From an uncultured Helicobacteraceae bacterium (GTDB lineage Bacteria > Campylobacterota > Campylobacteria > Campylobacterales > Helicobacteraceae), in assembly GCA_910578285.1 (NCBI GenBank), contig CAJTQL010000008.1, positions 1 through 64,000 of the forward strand: DNA of 64,000 bases, in the 5' to 3' direction. Below are positions 26,695 to 35,995 of the stretch, piece after piece. The position numbers were made by a program, and so were the translations under genes. Within the stretch, counting starts at the first letter, position 1, and every line of letters starts with the position of its first letter. Below the pieces are notes generated by a model that was not told where the DNA came from, ran no database searches, and worked only from the letters and a program-made list of their open reading frames with translations.

Positions 26695-27792
26695 CTATAA
26701 ATTATCCTTCAAAGTCTGCACGATATATTGAATCTGCTCCTCACTCAAATAAGGATTCATCGGCAAACTCAACACTTCCGCACTCGCCTTCTCGGTCTCG
26801 GGGAAATCACCCATCTCATGCCCAAGCGATTTGAAGCATTCCTGCAAATGCAAGCCCAAAGGATAATGCACAGCCGTAGGAATTTGCGCACCATGCAGGC
26901 GCTCTGCGAGCGCATCGCGATTGGGCACACGCAAGGTGTATTGCGCCCATGACGATGTGCGCCCCTCACACACACGCGGCACAACAACACCACAACCTTC
27001 CAAAAGCTCGCTATACCGCTGTGCAACTTTGTTGCGCCGTGCGAGCGTGTCTTCAAATATCCGCAATTTAATTCGCAAAACTGCTGCCTGCAACGAATCC
27101 AATCGTCCATTAATTCCAAGCAACGGATGCACATAGCGCTCGCTTTGTCCATGCAGATGGAGCGAAAAAAGCCGCTCTGCAAGCTCCTCGTTGCGCGTAA
27201 ACACGGCACCGCCATCGCCATAGCAGCCCAAGGGCTTAGATGGGAAAAAACTCGTGGTTGCAATATCGCCAAATACACTATCTTTGCGCTTGTTGCATGT
27301 CGCCCCAAAGCTCTGCGCACCGTCAATAATGAGCCGCAAATCTTGCCTTTGGGCGATTTGTTCGAGCTGCTCGAGATTTGGCGGCTGCCCATAGAGGCTC
27401 ACAGCAAGAATCGCCTTGGTTTTGGGCGTGATTGCGGATTCGATTTGTGCGGGGTCGATATTGAAATCATCGGGCAAAATATCGACAAAAACGGGCTTTA
27501 TGCCAAGCAATGCGGGCATACTCGAGCTTGCGATGAAGCTAAAGGGTGTTGTGATGACTTCATCACCAGGCGCAAGCCCTAGCGCGAGAATCGCAAGCAA
27601 AAGCGCGCTACTGCCACTGCTGCAAGCAATCGCCCTGCCCTCGCCCACAAACGCAGCAAGCTCGGTTTCGAGCCCACTCACCTCTTGCCCCATAATGTAT
27701 TGCGCATTGCGCGCAATGCTTATCATTGCCTCTTCAATCTCGGCTTGTTGCTCGCGATGTGTCTCCTTGAGATTTGCAAAATCAATCATCAT
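26695..27792 (-). CDS. wbpE: UDP-2-acetamido-2-deoxy-ribo-hexuluronate aminotransferase (WbpE type)
   Basis: PLP-dependent DegT/DnrJ/EryC1 aminotransferase, 365 residues. Transfers an amino group to C3 of the keto-uronic sugar made by WbpB. SSGSSALLLAIL binds cofactor phosphate, IIDGAQSFGA holds the pyridine-binding Asp, and FFPSKPLGCYGDGGAV carries the Schiff-base lysine. Strong resemblance to WbpE/WlbC. GGAGG precedes the ATG, and it overlaps the end of wbpD by 11 nt. Its partner wbpB lies about 11 kb away at 38363. Confidence 0.87.
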   Translation of the reverse strand: MMIDFANLKETHREQQAEIEEAMISIARNAQYIMGQEVSGLETELAAFVGEGRAIACSSGSSALLLAILALGLAPGDEVITTPFSFIASSSMPALLGIKPVFVDILPDDFNIDPAQIESAITPKTKAILAVSLYGQPPNLEQLEQIAQRQDLRLIIDGAQSFGATCNKRKDSVFGDIATTSFFPSKPLGCYGDGGAVFTRNEELAERLFSLHLHGQSERYVHPLLGINGRLDSLQAAVLRIKLRIFEDTLARRNKVAQRYSELLEGCGVVVPRVCEGRTSSWAQYTLRVPNRDALAERLHGAQIPTAVHYPLGLHLQECFKSLGHEMGDFPETEKASAEVLSLPMNPYLSEEQIQYIVQTLKDNL

Positions 27793-28357
27793 ATTCTACC
27801 TCCATAGTTTGCTCATTGAGCCGATAGCACGAGCCATCAAGGCTATCATGCGCAATGTTGCCCACAAATTCAAGCCGCACGCCCGCCTTATCGACCCAGC
27901 CGATTTGCCGCGCGGGATTGCCCACAACAAGCGCAAATGCAGGGACATCATGTACAACAACAGCACCCGCACCAATGAGGGCATATTCGCCAATGCGCAC
28001 GCCACAAACGATTGTGGCATTTGCCCCAACCGAGCAGCCACGTTTTAGGATTGTCGAGCGAAACTCATTGCGGCGATTGATGAAGGCACGTGGGTTAATG
28101 ACATTGGTAAAAACCATCGAAGGACCCAAAAACACGTCCTCTTCGCATTCCACGCCCTCATAGACGCTGACATTGTTCTGAATCTTGCAGCCCTTGCCAA
28201 TGCGCACATTTGGACCAATCACGCAATTTTGCCCCACAGAGACGCCTGCGCCAAGCACACTGCCGCTCAAAATATGACAAAAATGCCAAATCTTGCAATT
28301 TCTGCCAATCTGTACGCCATCGTCAATCACCGCGCTTTCGTGGGTAAAATAGTCCAT
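27782..28357 (-). CDS. wbpD: UDP-2-acetamido-3-amino-2,3-dideoxy-glucuronate N-acetyltransferase (WbpD type)
   Basis: 191-residue left-handed beta-helix acetyltransferase. It has hexapeptide repeats (VIDDGVQIGRNCKIWHFCHI, then VSVGQNCVIGPNVRIGKGCKI) and NVSVYEGVECEEDVFLGPSMVFTNVINPRA, characteristic of WbpD/WlbB. It acetylates the 3-amino group to give UDP-GlcNAc(3NAc)A. The start at 28357 follows GGAGAAC; the open frame runs on upstream without a ribosome site. Operon wbpD-wbpE. Confidence 0.87.
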   Translation of the reverse strand: MDYFTHESAVIDDGVQIGRNCKIWHFCHILSGSVLGAGVSVGQNCVIGPNVRIGKGCKIQNNVSVYEGVECEEDVFLGPSMVFTNVINPRAFINRRNEFRSTILKRGCSVGANATIVCGVRIGEYALIGAGAVVVHDVPAFALVVGNPARQIGWVDKAGVRLEFVGNIAHDSLDGSCYRLNEQTMEVEYDD

Positions 28358-28382
28358 TGTTCTCCAAATGATTTTCTGTGTA

Positions 28383-28388
28383 ATTGTA
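28383..28388 (-). promoter_or_regulatory. Candidate promoter of wbpD-wbpE
   Basis: TGATACAAT (extended -10) on the minus strand, 26 nt upstream of the wbpD ATG. Confidence 0.4.
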
Positions 28389-28434
28389 TCATATTTTGGA
28401 ATTGCAATATCTGCGCAGCTGAATTGCCGATTCA

Positions 28435-28470
28435 TCATTGCGAGCGAGTGAAACGAGCGTGGCAATCTAC
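28435..28470. repeat. Repeat family A, short form
   Basis: TCATTGCGAGCGAGTGAAAC followed by GAGCGTGGCAATCT, the left arm only of the family A palindrome. Confidence 0.5.
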
Positions 28471-28507
28471 CGCATCGCGAAATCTTGAGTGTTTCGATGT
28501 CATTTGC

Positions 28508-28536
28508 TTGACAAAAACTTCACATATTCCTAAAAT
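28508..28536 (+). promoter_or_regulatory. Promoter of the small secreted protein gene at 28590
   Basis: TTGACA at 28508-28513, a 17-bp spacer, then TAAAAT at 28531-28536. It is the best sigma-70-type -35/-10 pair in the window and lies 53 nt before the ATG. Confidence 0.6.
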
Positions 28537-28589
28537 ATTCTTCACACGTGACCTGTAGAATCGTATTATCAAAACCACAAAAGGAGACG

Positions 28590-28970
28590 ATGATGCAGTT
28601 TCGATACCTAGCACTAATTGGGATTCTTTGCGCATTTGCAAGCGCAGAGACCAACGCAACGACCACAAACACGATAAACACGGCAAATACAAACAATGCG
28701 CCCCAAATCGTGGGACAACCGATGTCGCCCATGCCACAAGGGCAGCAAATGCAGCCGCTTATGGCACCTGTAGGGGCGATTCCCATGCAAGGACATGCAG
28801 CATATGGCGGAATCCCGCAAGATTCGATGAACAAAATTCAACAAATGTACCCCGGTTCGTTTGTAACAGATATTGATTGGGAGCCCTATGGAATCGAGGT
28901 TGAGCTGAATGGCTATCTAAAGGTTTTTATGGACCATAGCGGCAATATCCTGGGCGCAACATATGACTAA
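28590..28970 (+). CDS. Small secreted protein of unknown function
   Basis: 126 residues from tandem ATGs after AAAGGAG. Signal peptide MMQFRYLALIGILCAFASA, then a Thr/Asn-rich low-complexity stretch and a Met/Pro/Gln-rich stretch (VGQPMSPMPQGQQMQPLM). A short C-terminal domain ends IDWEPYGIEVELNGYLKVFM and an ILGATYD tail. That tail resembles half a PepSY-like unit, but this is only a hint. Likely periplasmic. The low-complexity region could bind metals through Met; that is speculation. Confidence 0.6.
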   Translation: MMQFRYLALIGILCAFASAETNATTTNTINTANTNNAPQIVGQPMSPMPQGQQMQPLMAPVGAIPMQGHAAYGGIPQDSMNKIQQMYPGSFVTDIDWEPYGIEVELNGYLKVFMDHSGNILGATYD

Positions 28971-29082
28971 CACAAGCAAGCGCATAAACCGCATGCGCGA
29001 TTCTGGAATGCTCAACACTATGAATTGCCACGCGTCCTAACAGACACTCGCAATGATGAATGGCAGATTCCTTGCGCCCATG

Positions 29083-31308
29083 TCATGAATGATGTAATCC
29101 ATAATACACCTGCCCCACAGCGAGCGAAGAATCGGTTGGCGCAAGTTTTTGGTGCACAAAAAAAGGAATCCCATGCGCTTTGCATGCCGCTTTGCAATAT
29201 GCGAGCAATTTTTGATTGCAAAAGCACCCCCCGCAGAGCAAAAGCGGCAAATCGCCATGCGTGTGGCGCAGAATCTGTGCGGCAGAGACAACGGCATTTG
29301 CAAGGCTCGCGATGAAATAGCTTGCCGCAAGGCGCGGTTGCGAGCGCAAAGCAAGAATCTTCTGCACAAGCGGCGCATAATCAAAGATTTCTCCACACAG
29401 CGGCAACCCATCTGCTTTCTCCCCTTCTTTCTCCCATTTGCTTGGGCTTAAGCAAAGCGCTTCGAGCATGAGCCCGCATTCGCCATCATAGCTCACATGC
29501 AGTGCTCCACAAAGAATCACACACACAGCATCAAACAATCGCCCAACAGAGCTCGCGCATGGCGCGCTGCCTTTGCACCATAGCGCATACAATTGCTCCG
29601 CGCCCTGTGGGTAATCAAGCAGGTGCAGTGCATCTTCGCCCACGACCTCAAACAACAGAGCAAGGGCAAGGCGCATGGGCTGTTCAATCGCCTTGTCTCC
29701 GCCAAGTAGCGACATGGGACGCAGATGAAACATGCGCACAAAACTATGCGTATCTGCAAGCAAAATCTCTCCGCCCCATATCGTTTTGTCCTCACCATAG
29801 CCGCTGCCATCAAACACCGCGCTTATCACATGCCCGCTTAGATTATGTTCTGCCATGAGCGCGAGTGTATGGGCGTAGTGATGCTGGATAAACGCGCGCT
29901 TTTTGTAATTGTGGGCGAGAATATGATTTGTATAGCGCGGGTGCAAATCAGCGATTGCGTAGTCGCTTTTGCCAAAACAGCGCTCGAAAAAGGTAAGACT
30001 TTGAATATAACGCGCATGACTCATTGGGCGCGAGAGCTCGCCCACAGGCGGCGGAAGCAGAATCGAAACACCGATTCCAAGCGCGGGCGCACTTTTTTGC
30101 TCGCTCCCAAGCCCAACAACAGGAGAAGCGAAGCTTTGGGCAAGCGGCAAAAGCAGTGGATAGCCGCGCGAGCGGCGCAAACAATGCGAATCTTCGCCCA
30201 CAACGGCGACAACACTATCATCATGTGGAGTGAAAATCGGCAGATTGTGCGTAACGAGCATATCATAGATTCCACTAAGTGCGGCAATTTGTTCATCGTT
30301 GCTCGCAATCGGCTCGCCGCTTAGATTTGCACTTGTGAAAACCACAGGAAAAGGGACGCTTTGCAAAATACCATAATGCAAAGCAGTGTAGGGCAAAATC
30401 GCACCGATATAAGGAGTGTTTGGCGAGAGCAGCGCAAGCGGCAGCGCACAATCACTGCGCGGAGAAAGCAACACAATGGGTGCAGCGCTTGATTGCAACA
30501 ACGCGGATTCTCTCGCTCCACAATGCGCCGCTTGGCACACCGCCTCAAGGCTGCTAAACATCACTGCAAGAGGCTTAGTCGGACGATTTTTGCGCGCACG
30601 TAGTGTTTGTAGTGCAGCTTGATTGTCTGCTGCACACAACAGCGCAAAGCCACCGATTCCTTTAAGCGCGATGATTTTCCCCTCGTTCAAGCAAGATGCG
30701 ATGCATGCGAAAGGCTCGGCATTTATAGGATTATGGTGGCTATCAAACATGGCGATTTGCACGCCGCATTGCGCGCAAGAATTGAGCTGGGAATGGAATC
30801 TCCGTGCGTTTGGGTCGTTGTATTCGCGCTCGCATTCTGGGCACATTCTAAACGAACACATGCTTGTGTTCTCGCGCTCAAAGGGCGCATTGTACAAGAT
30901 AGTTGCACGCGCACCGCATTGCGCACATGAGATGAACGGATAGCGATAGCGGCGATTATTTGGGTCGTTAAATTCGGCAAGACATTCAGGACAGATGGCA
31001 AAATCGGGAGGGATTTCGGCATTTGGAGCGAAGGTTGTACTCTGGGCAATTCGGAATGAATCATACCCAACAAGCGGCATTTTGTGCGTCTCTTGCGCGC
31101 TAATCCTTGCCTTTGGTGCGTCTTTTAGCCGCGCGAAAAATAATTCCAGTGCATGGTGTTGCCCCTCAATCGCAATAAATACGCTCGAGCCATCGTTACG
31201 CACAAAGCCAGCGAGCCCCAATTCTATGGCTTGACGATACACAAAAGGGCGGAATCCGATTCCTTGCACAATCCCATGCAAAGTGATATGGTAATGCTGT
31301 TTTTCCAT
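29083..31308 (-). CDS. hypF: Carbamoyltransferase HypF, [NiFe]-hydrogenase maturation
   Basis: Makes the carbamoyl donor for the CN ligands of the NiFe site. 741 residues: an acylphosphatase domain (1-90, HGIVQGIGFRPFVYRQA), paired zinc fingers (CPECLAEF, CAQCG, CPECEREY, CAQCG, about 105-185), a YrdC-like domain (about 195-370, GIGGFALLCAADN) and a Kae1-like carbamoyltransferase domain with HHYAHTLALMAEH, FDGSGYG and GGCFCNQKLL. All signatures are present. No other hyp gene is in view. A likely -10 (TGCTAAAAT, minus strand, near 31329-31334) serves it. Confidence 0.95.
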   Translation of the reverse strand: MEKQHYHITLHGIVQGIGFRPFVYRQAIELGLAGFVRNDGSSVFIAIEGQHHALELFFARLKDAPKARISAQETHKMPLVGYDSFRIAQSTTFAPNAEIPPDFAICPECLAEFNDPNNRRYRYPFISCAQCGARATILYNAPFERENTSMCSFRMCPECEREYNDPNARRFHSQLNSCAQCGVQIAMFDSHHNPINAEPFACIASCLNEGKIIALKGIGGFALLCAADNQAALQTLRARKNRPTKPLAVMFSSLEAVCQAAHCGARESALLQSSAAPIVLLSPRSDCALPLALLSPNTPYIGAILPYTALHYGILQSVPFPVVFTSANLSGEPIASNDEQIAALSGIYDMLVTHNLPIFTPHDDSVVAVVGEDSHCLRRSRGYPLLLPLAQSFASPVVGLGSEQKSAPALGIGVSILLPPPVGELSRPMSHARYIQSLTFFERCFGKSDYAIADLHPRYTNHILAHNYKKRAFIQHHYAHTLALMAEHNLSGHVISAVFDGSGYGEDKTIWGGEILLADTHSFVRMFHLRPMSLLGGDKAIEQPMRLALALLFEVVGEDALHLLDYPQGAEQLYALWCKGSAPCASSVGRLFDAVCVILCGALHVSYDGECGLMLEALCLSPSKWEKEGEKADGLPLCGEIFDYAPLVQKILALRSQPRLAASYFIASLANAVVSAAQILRHTHGDLPLLLCGGCFCNQKLLAYCKAACKAHGIPFFVHQKLAPTDSSLAVGQVYYGLHHS

Positions 31309-31398
31309 TTATGCGAAGATTGTATCCAATTTTAGCAAACATTAAGCAAATGTAGCATAGCATATCATCATTATAGAGTTTTCGAGCTAGGGGAAAGA

Positions 31399-31656
31399 AT
31401 GACAAGTATCTATGTTGGTAACATCACATACAACGCGACAGAACGCGACATTGAAGGGCTATTTTCACAATTTGGCGAAGTCGCCTCTGTAAAGCTCATC
31501 AATGACCGCGAAACGGGCAGACCCAAAGGATTTGGCTTTGTCGAAATGGACGCAGAGGCAGCGAACAAAGCAATCGAATCGCTTGATGGCAAAGAATTTA
31601 AGGGGCGCAATCTTCGCGTCAATCAGGCGCGTAGCCGAGACGAAAGGAAATCATAA
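31399..31656 (+). CDS. RRM-type RNA-binding protein
   Basis: 85 residues, one RNA-recognition motif: RNP2 IYVGNI (3-8) and RNP1 KGFGFVEM (about 43-50). Small single-RRM proteins of this kind occur in Helicobacter and cyanobacteria. It ends in a basic tail. The target RNA is unknown. The next gene's ATG overlaps its stop (TAATG). Confidence 0.88.
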   Translation: MTSIYVGNITYNATERDIEGLFSQFGEVASVKLINDRETGRPKGFGFVEMDAEAANKAIESLDGKEFKGRNLRVNQARSRDERKS

Positions 31657-31922
31657 TGAAAAAAATCTTACTTGGGCTTTTGTGTTTGTGCGCAATCGGG
31701 TTTGCAGCAGTGAACATCAACACAGCAAGCAAAGATGAGCTTGCAACACTCAAAGGCATTGGTGCAAAAAAGGCTGAAGCAATTATCGACTATCGCGCCA
31801 AACATGGCAAATTTCAAAACATTGATGAATTGAAAAAAGTCAATGGGATTGGCGAGAAGCTCTTCGAATCCATCAAAGCAGATATTGTAACAACCGATAA
31901 AACCGACAAAAAGGGAAAATAG
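31656..31922 (+). CDS. ComEA-like helix-hairpin-helix DNA-binding protein, exported
   Basis: 88 residues with signal peptide MKKILLGLLCLCAIGFAA. One HhH domain follows (VNINTASKDELATLKGIGAKKAEAIIDYRAKHG), with a second hairpin KKVNGIGEKLFESIKADI and a Lys-rich tail. It fits a periplasmic ComEA/ComH-like role in DNA uptake, but such short HhH proteins are common and the role is not proven. Confidence 0.8.
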   Translation: MKKILLGLLCLCAIGFAAVNINTASKDELATLKGIGAKKAEAIIDYRAKHGKFQNIDELKKVNGIGEKLFESIKADIVTTDKTDKKGK

Positions 31923-31926
31923 AACT

Positions 31927-32337
31927 TTGTCGCAAGATTCGTTGTCGCGCTTTTGGCAAGGGCAGAATATCGCTATTGTTGGGCTTTCGCCCGATTCGAG
32001 CAAACCGAGCTACGAGGTCGGAGAATACCTCAAAAATGCGAGATATACCCTCTATCCTGTGTATCCAAGGGGTGAGAAAATTTTAGGCTTTTCTGTGTGC
32101 CATAGTCTGCAAGAGTTGCCATGCGTTGTCGATGTTTTGGTGATTTTTCGCAAGAGTGAGGCGGTCGAATCGGTCGTACGTGAGGCTCTGGCTTTGGGCA
32201 TTGCGCGGCGAATCTGGGTGCAGCTTGGAATCAGCAGTGCTCCTGCCCGTGCGCTATGTGAAGCAGCTGGCGTTCCTTATGTCGAGAATCTCTGCATCAT
32301 GCGCGAGCACGAGAGACTTGCGGGAGGCAAAGCATGA
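31927..32337 (+). CDS. CoA-binding domain protein (YccU type)
   Basis: 136 residues, apparently from a TTG start at 31927 after AAAAGGGAAAA. The Rossmann CoA-binding fold is visible: IAIVGLSPDSSKPSYEVGEYLKNARYTLYPVYPRGEKILG and VVDVLVIFRKSEAVESVV, ending VENLCIMREHERL. It probably binds CoA; enzymatic role unknown. It overlaps ilvA by 4 nt (ATGA). Confidence 0.85.
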   Translation: MSQDSLSRFWQGQNIAIVGLSPDSSKPSYEVGEYLKNARYTLYPVYPRGEKILGFSVCHSLQELPCVVDVLVIFRKSEAVESVVREALALGIARRIWVQLGISSAPARALCEAAGVPYVENLCIMREHERLAGGKA

Positions 32338-33545
32338 TTGCACTTGCAAACATCATCGAAGCAGCAGAACGAATCGCGCCCATTGTGCATCATACACGAC
32401 TTGTATTTGCCCCTCGAATGAGTGAGAGGAGTGGCGCAAAAGTCTATCTCAAACAAGAAAATTTGCAGCATACAGGCGCATATAAATTGCGTGGCGCATT
32501 TAACAAAATCGCACTGATGAGCGAGAATGAACGCATGCATGGCGTAATTGCTGCAAGTGCGGGCAACCATGCACAAGGTGTCGCATATAGCGCGCGTCAT
32601 TTTGGAATCCGTTCAGTGATTTTTATGCCTGAAGCCACACCGCTGCTTAAGGTCAGTGCGGTACGGCGCTTGGGCGCTGAAGTGATTCTTTGTGGCGACA
32701 ACTTTGACGAATCCTACAGCGCAGCGCTCGAATTTGCTAAAGAACACGAGCTTTTTTTTATCCACCCATTTGCTGATGATGATGTGATTGCAGGACAGGG
32801 CACTGTGGGGCTTGAGATTCTGCGTGAAAAGAGCGATATGAACACGGTGATCCTGCCTGTTGGCGGTGGTGGGCTCATTAGCGGTGTTGCAGCACTCTAT
32901 AAACAGATGAAGCCTAACGTGCGCATCATTGGTGTTTGCGCACAGGGCGCACCAGCGATGTTTCAGTCTTTCCAACAACGCACGATTCAACATTGTGCGA
33001 GTGTGCGCACAATCGCCGATGGAATCGCCGTACGTGATGTGAATCCGAAGAATTTTGCCTATATTTGCGAAAGTGTCGATGAGATAGTGTGCGTAAATGA
33101 TGAAGAAATTGCCGATGCGGTGTTGTATCTTATTGAGAATCAAAAAGTCGTTGTCGAGGGTGCTGGTGCAGTAGGCGTTGCAGCATTGCTCAATAGCAAG
33201 ATTACCTTCACACAAAACGAGAATGTTGCCATTATCCTAAGCGGCGGGAATATAGACGTAACAATGCTTGGTGTCATTATCGAGAAAGGTTTGCTCAAAT
33301 CACAACGTAAGATGAAATTCAATGTAACATTGATTGACAAACCCGGAAGTCTCAAGCGGCTCACAGACATTCTCTCACAAGTCGATGCCAATATTGTCGA
33401 AATCAACTATGACCGCACGCTCACCTCACTTGATTATGGCGATGCAATCGTTACGCTCACACTCGAGACAAAGGGCGGTGCGCACCAAGATATGATTCGT
33501 GAGGAACTCCAAAAACATAAGTTTGAGATAAAAGAGCTGATATAA
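32334..33545 (+). CDS. ilvA: Threonine ammonia-lyase
   Basis: Deaminates threonine to 2-oxobutanoate, the first step toward isoleucine, or catabolic. 403 residues with PLP lysine K51 in HTGAYKLRGAFNKI, the phosphate loop GGGGLISGVAA and SAGNHAQGVAY. A C-terminal ACT domain (about 330-403, FNVTLIDKPGSLKRLTDIL) suggests allosteric control. It is close to the short TdcB-like IlvA form with one ACT domain. Coupled to its neighbours by overlaps on both sides. Confidence 0.92.
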   Translation: MIALANIIEAAERIAPIVHHTRLVFAPRMSERSGAKVYLKQENLQHTGAYKLRGAFNKIALMSENERMHGVIAASAGNHAQGVAYSARHFGIRSVIFMPEATPLLKVSAVRRLGAEVILCGDNFDESYSAALEFAKEHELFFIHPFADDDVIAGQGTVGLEILREKSDMNTVILPVGGGGLISGVAALYKQMKPNVRIIGVCAQGAPAMFQSFQQRTIQHCASVRTIADGIAVRDVNPKNFAYICESVDEIVCVNDEEIADAVLYLIENQKVVVEGAGAVGVAALLNSKITFTQNENVAIILSGGNIDVTMLGVIIEKGLLKSQRKMKFNVTLIDKPGSLKRLTDILSQVDANIVEINYDRTLTSLDYGDAIVTLTLETKGGAHQDMIREELQKHKFEIKELI

Positions 33546-34765
33546 TGTCTCACTTTGTGGCAGCGCGCACAACCTCACTGCGTCATGCTGCTTTCTTTTT
33601 TGTCTGTATCTTTGTTGCGCTCTGTATCCTTGCCGTTCTCATTGTGAGCGAGCGCAGTATAAGCGTCTATGAGCTGCAACAGCTCGATTCAAAAGGCGCA
33701 GGATTTTGGCTCATGCAAAGTGGAATCGCCCTTTTTGGACACAACAATCTGGGCTATTTTTTGCCTTTTGTGGCATTGTTTGGTTGCAATATCATTCTAT
33801 TCTATGCGCTCGCCTTGCGCATTCTTGGAAACACAGACGATGCCCTGCTCGCATGCGCTGCGTTTGTGATGCTCCCTGCAAGCATTCTATCTGCATCATT
33901 TATAAGTGATAGCGCTGTTGTGCTCTGCGGGTTGCTCGCGATTCTTTGCGCAGAAGCATATGGCTATAAGAGATTATTCTATGTCTTGCTTTTTGCTTGT
34001 TTATGGCTCAATCCCGGCTTTTCTGTAGTCTATGCTGCGCTGTGTGTCTATGGATTTTTACACAGCAATCTTGCAATGTTTCTCTATGGGCTCGCATTGC
34101 TTCTTGCACGTATCATACTAGGATTGAGCGTGGGTGGTGTGCCGCGCGGGTTTTTTCTCGATACTTTGGGGACGCTTGCACTTTTGTTTTCACCACCCTT
34201 ATTCATTTACTATACCTACTGCCTCTATCGAATTTGCATCAAAGAATCGAAAAATTTTCTTTTTTGGGTTTCATTTATCGGGATTCTGTGGACATTGCTC
34301 ATCTCAATGCGGCAGCGAATGATTCTCGAAAATTGCATCCCAATCCTTATACCCGGAGTCATTCTTTGCACCTCCGTATTCCTCTCTGGTTTGCGTGTGC
34401 GATTGCGCCCATTTCGCAAAGCCTATTTGCGCTTGTTTGCTATTGTGTTTGCTATGCTTTTGTTCTGTTTTGTTTGTATTGTAGGCAACAAGTTTTTTTA
34501 TCTATTCCTAGACAATCCGCATACACATTTTGCTTATAAATTCCAAATTGTCAAAGAACTTGCAGAGTCGCTAAAAGATGCAGGGATTGTGCATATTAAA
34601 ACGAATCGACATTTGCAAAGGCGGCTAGCATTTTATGGAATCTTGCCACCTCAAGAGGGCGCACCAAACCACTGCCGTTTGGGAAACCCAAACCCAAATG
34701 CACGCATTTTTGAGGTGCAATATCTTGGAGTTGTTGTTCAACGTTTCTATGTTTTGTGTCAGTGA
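33545..34765 (+). CDS. Polytopic membrane protein, possible GT-C glycosyltransferase
   Basis: 406 residues with about ten hydrophobic segments. The first loop after TM1 (SISVYELQQLDSKGAGFWLMQSGIALFGHNNLGYFLPFVAL) resembles the PMT/ArnT-type GT39 group, but the catalytic Asp pair is not obvious. The C-terminal 70 residues are soluble. I call a glycosyltransferase only tentatively. Its ATG overlaps the ilvA stop by one base. Confidence 0.5.
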   Translation: MSHFVAARTTSLRHAAFFFVCIFVALCILAVLIVSERSISVYELQQLDSKGAGFWLMQSGIALFGHNNLGYFLPFVALFGCNIILFYALALRILGNTDDALLACAAFVMLPASILSASFISDSAVVLCGLLAILCAEAYGYKRLFYVLLFACLWLNPGFSVVYAALCVYGFLHSNLAMFLYGLALLLARIILGLSVGGVPRGFFLDTLGTLALLFSPPLFIYYTYCLYRICIKESKNFLFWVSFIGILWTLLISMRQRMILENCIPILIPGVILCTSVFLSGLRVRLRPFRKAYLRLFAIVFAMLLFCFVCIVGNKFFYLFLDNPHTHFAYKFQIVKELAESLKDAGIVHIKTNRHLQRRLAFYGILPPQEGAPNHCRLGNPNPNARIFEVQYLGVVVQRFYVLCQ

Positions 34766-34792
34766 TTCTTAACTCAAGAATCCCGCTATCCA

Positions 34793-34823
34793 TCATTGCA
34801 AGAAGACATCTTCGTGGCAATCA
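34793..34823. repeat. Repeat family A, short form
   Basis: TCATTGCAAGAAGACATC followed by TTCGTGGCAATCAA, a degenerate left arm. It lies in the 87-bp gap between convergent genes. Confidence 0.45.
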
Positions 34824-34852
34824 AGCAAAAACACCAAAAGTCGAGACATACA

Positions 34853-35914
34853 TTAATCAAAACCAAGCATTTGTGCGCTGCTCAAACCCCACACCAACAA
34901 AAATCCACCAACACCGAGCGCAATAAAGAGAATCAAACCAAGCCCAAAGGCTTGCGCCCCACAATGGCGAAATTGCGCAATATTCATTTGCAATCCCAAA
35001 GCACACATTGCCATTGTCAGACATAAGACACAGCAAAATTGTAGAATCTCTAAAATGGGTTGTGGTATTGGAACAATAGAATGCACGATAATCATCACCA
35101 AAAACCAAAGCGCAAACCATGGAACTGCGGAGGCTTTTTTCACTTTTGTCCCCTGTTTATCTTGTAGGTTCTTTTGTCGCAAAAACAAAGGCAAAAGAAA
35201 AAGAACTGGGACAAGCAATATCACGCGAATCATCTTAATGATAACAGCGATTGTTGCGCAATCTGGCGAAATCGCACTCGCTGCGCCCACCACATTTGCG
35301 ACTTCATGGAGTGTCAGACCAAGAAACAAGCCCTCCTGCAAAGGCGAAAAAGGCATCAGGTCGAGCGCATACAACAATGGAAAGAGAAACATGCCAAGCA
35401 AGCCAAAAATCACAACAGTTGCGACTGCAACAATGCCCTTGTAAGATTCGCTATGCAGACTTGTTTCAATCGCAAGTATCGCTGCTGCGCCACAAATCGC
35501 ACTCCCACTGCTAACTAAAATCACCAAATCCCTATCCATTTTGAAATAAACAAGACCGACAACAATACCTAGCGCAAGAATGGCGCACACAATAAAAAGG
35601 CTGCTTAAAACCCCCACGATTCCAACACTTTGCATATCTGCTAAAGACACATTGAATCCATATAGCACAATTCCTAAGCGCAGTAGGGTTTTTGCACTAA
35701 AATGGATACCTTTTTCACATGCTAAGTGTGGCTTTGTTGCAGTTTTTGCAACAACAAAGGATAAGGCAATTCCCAGCAAAACACCAATAATAAGAGGGGA
35801 AATATGAAGCTTTTGGATAAAGCTGAATTGAAGAGCGAGCAGACTTAAAATCGAAAGCAATAAAACAAGAGCAATGCCTCTGCCATAGTTCCAAAAAGAG
35901 CTTGTAGGTTTCAT
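34853..35914 (-). CDS. YeiH/UPF0324-family membrane transporter
   Basis: 353 residues from the ATG at 35914 after GGAG. About ten membrane helices; the family core VILVSSGSAICGAAAILAIE and GLFLGLTLHEVANVVGAASAI are clear. Members are annotated as putative sulfate exporters, but the substrate is not established in most cases. Single gene between convergent and divergent neighbours. Confidence 0.82.
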   Translation of the reverse strand: MKPTSSFWNYGRGIALVLLLSILSLLALQFSFIQKLHISPLIIGVLLGIALSFVVAKTATKPHLACEKGIHFSAKTLLRLGIVLYGFNVSLADMQSVGIVGVLSSLFIVCAILALGIVVGLVYFKMDRDLVILVSSGSAICGAAAILAIETSLHSESYKGIVAVATVVIFGLLGMFLFPLLYALDLMPFSPLQEGLFLGLTLHEVANVVGAASAISPDCATIAVIIKMIRVILLVPVLFLLPLFLRQKNLQDKQGTKVKKASAVPWFALWFLVMIIVHSIVPIPQPILEILQFCCVLCLTMAMCALGLQMNIAQFRHCGAQAFGLGLILFIALGVGGFLLVWGLSSAQMLGFD

Positions 35915-35995
35915 CAGACACTCCAAGTTATCGAATCTCACGTAGCAAAATGGACATAACAAGCACGAGTATACTGGATTTCAGTAAACCTATCT

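Noticed and set aside
28590..28970. Third double-glycine peptide
   Set aside because: It has a signal peptide but no L[ST]ADExxxVxGG motif and no cationic tail.
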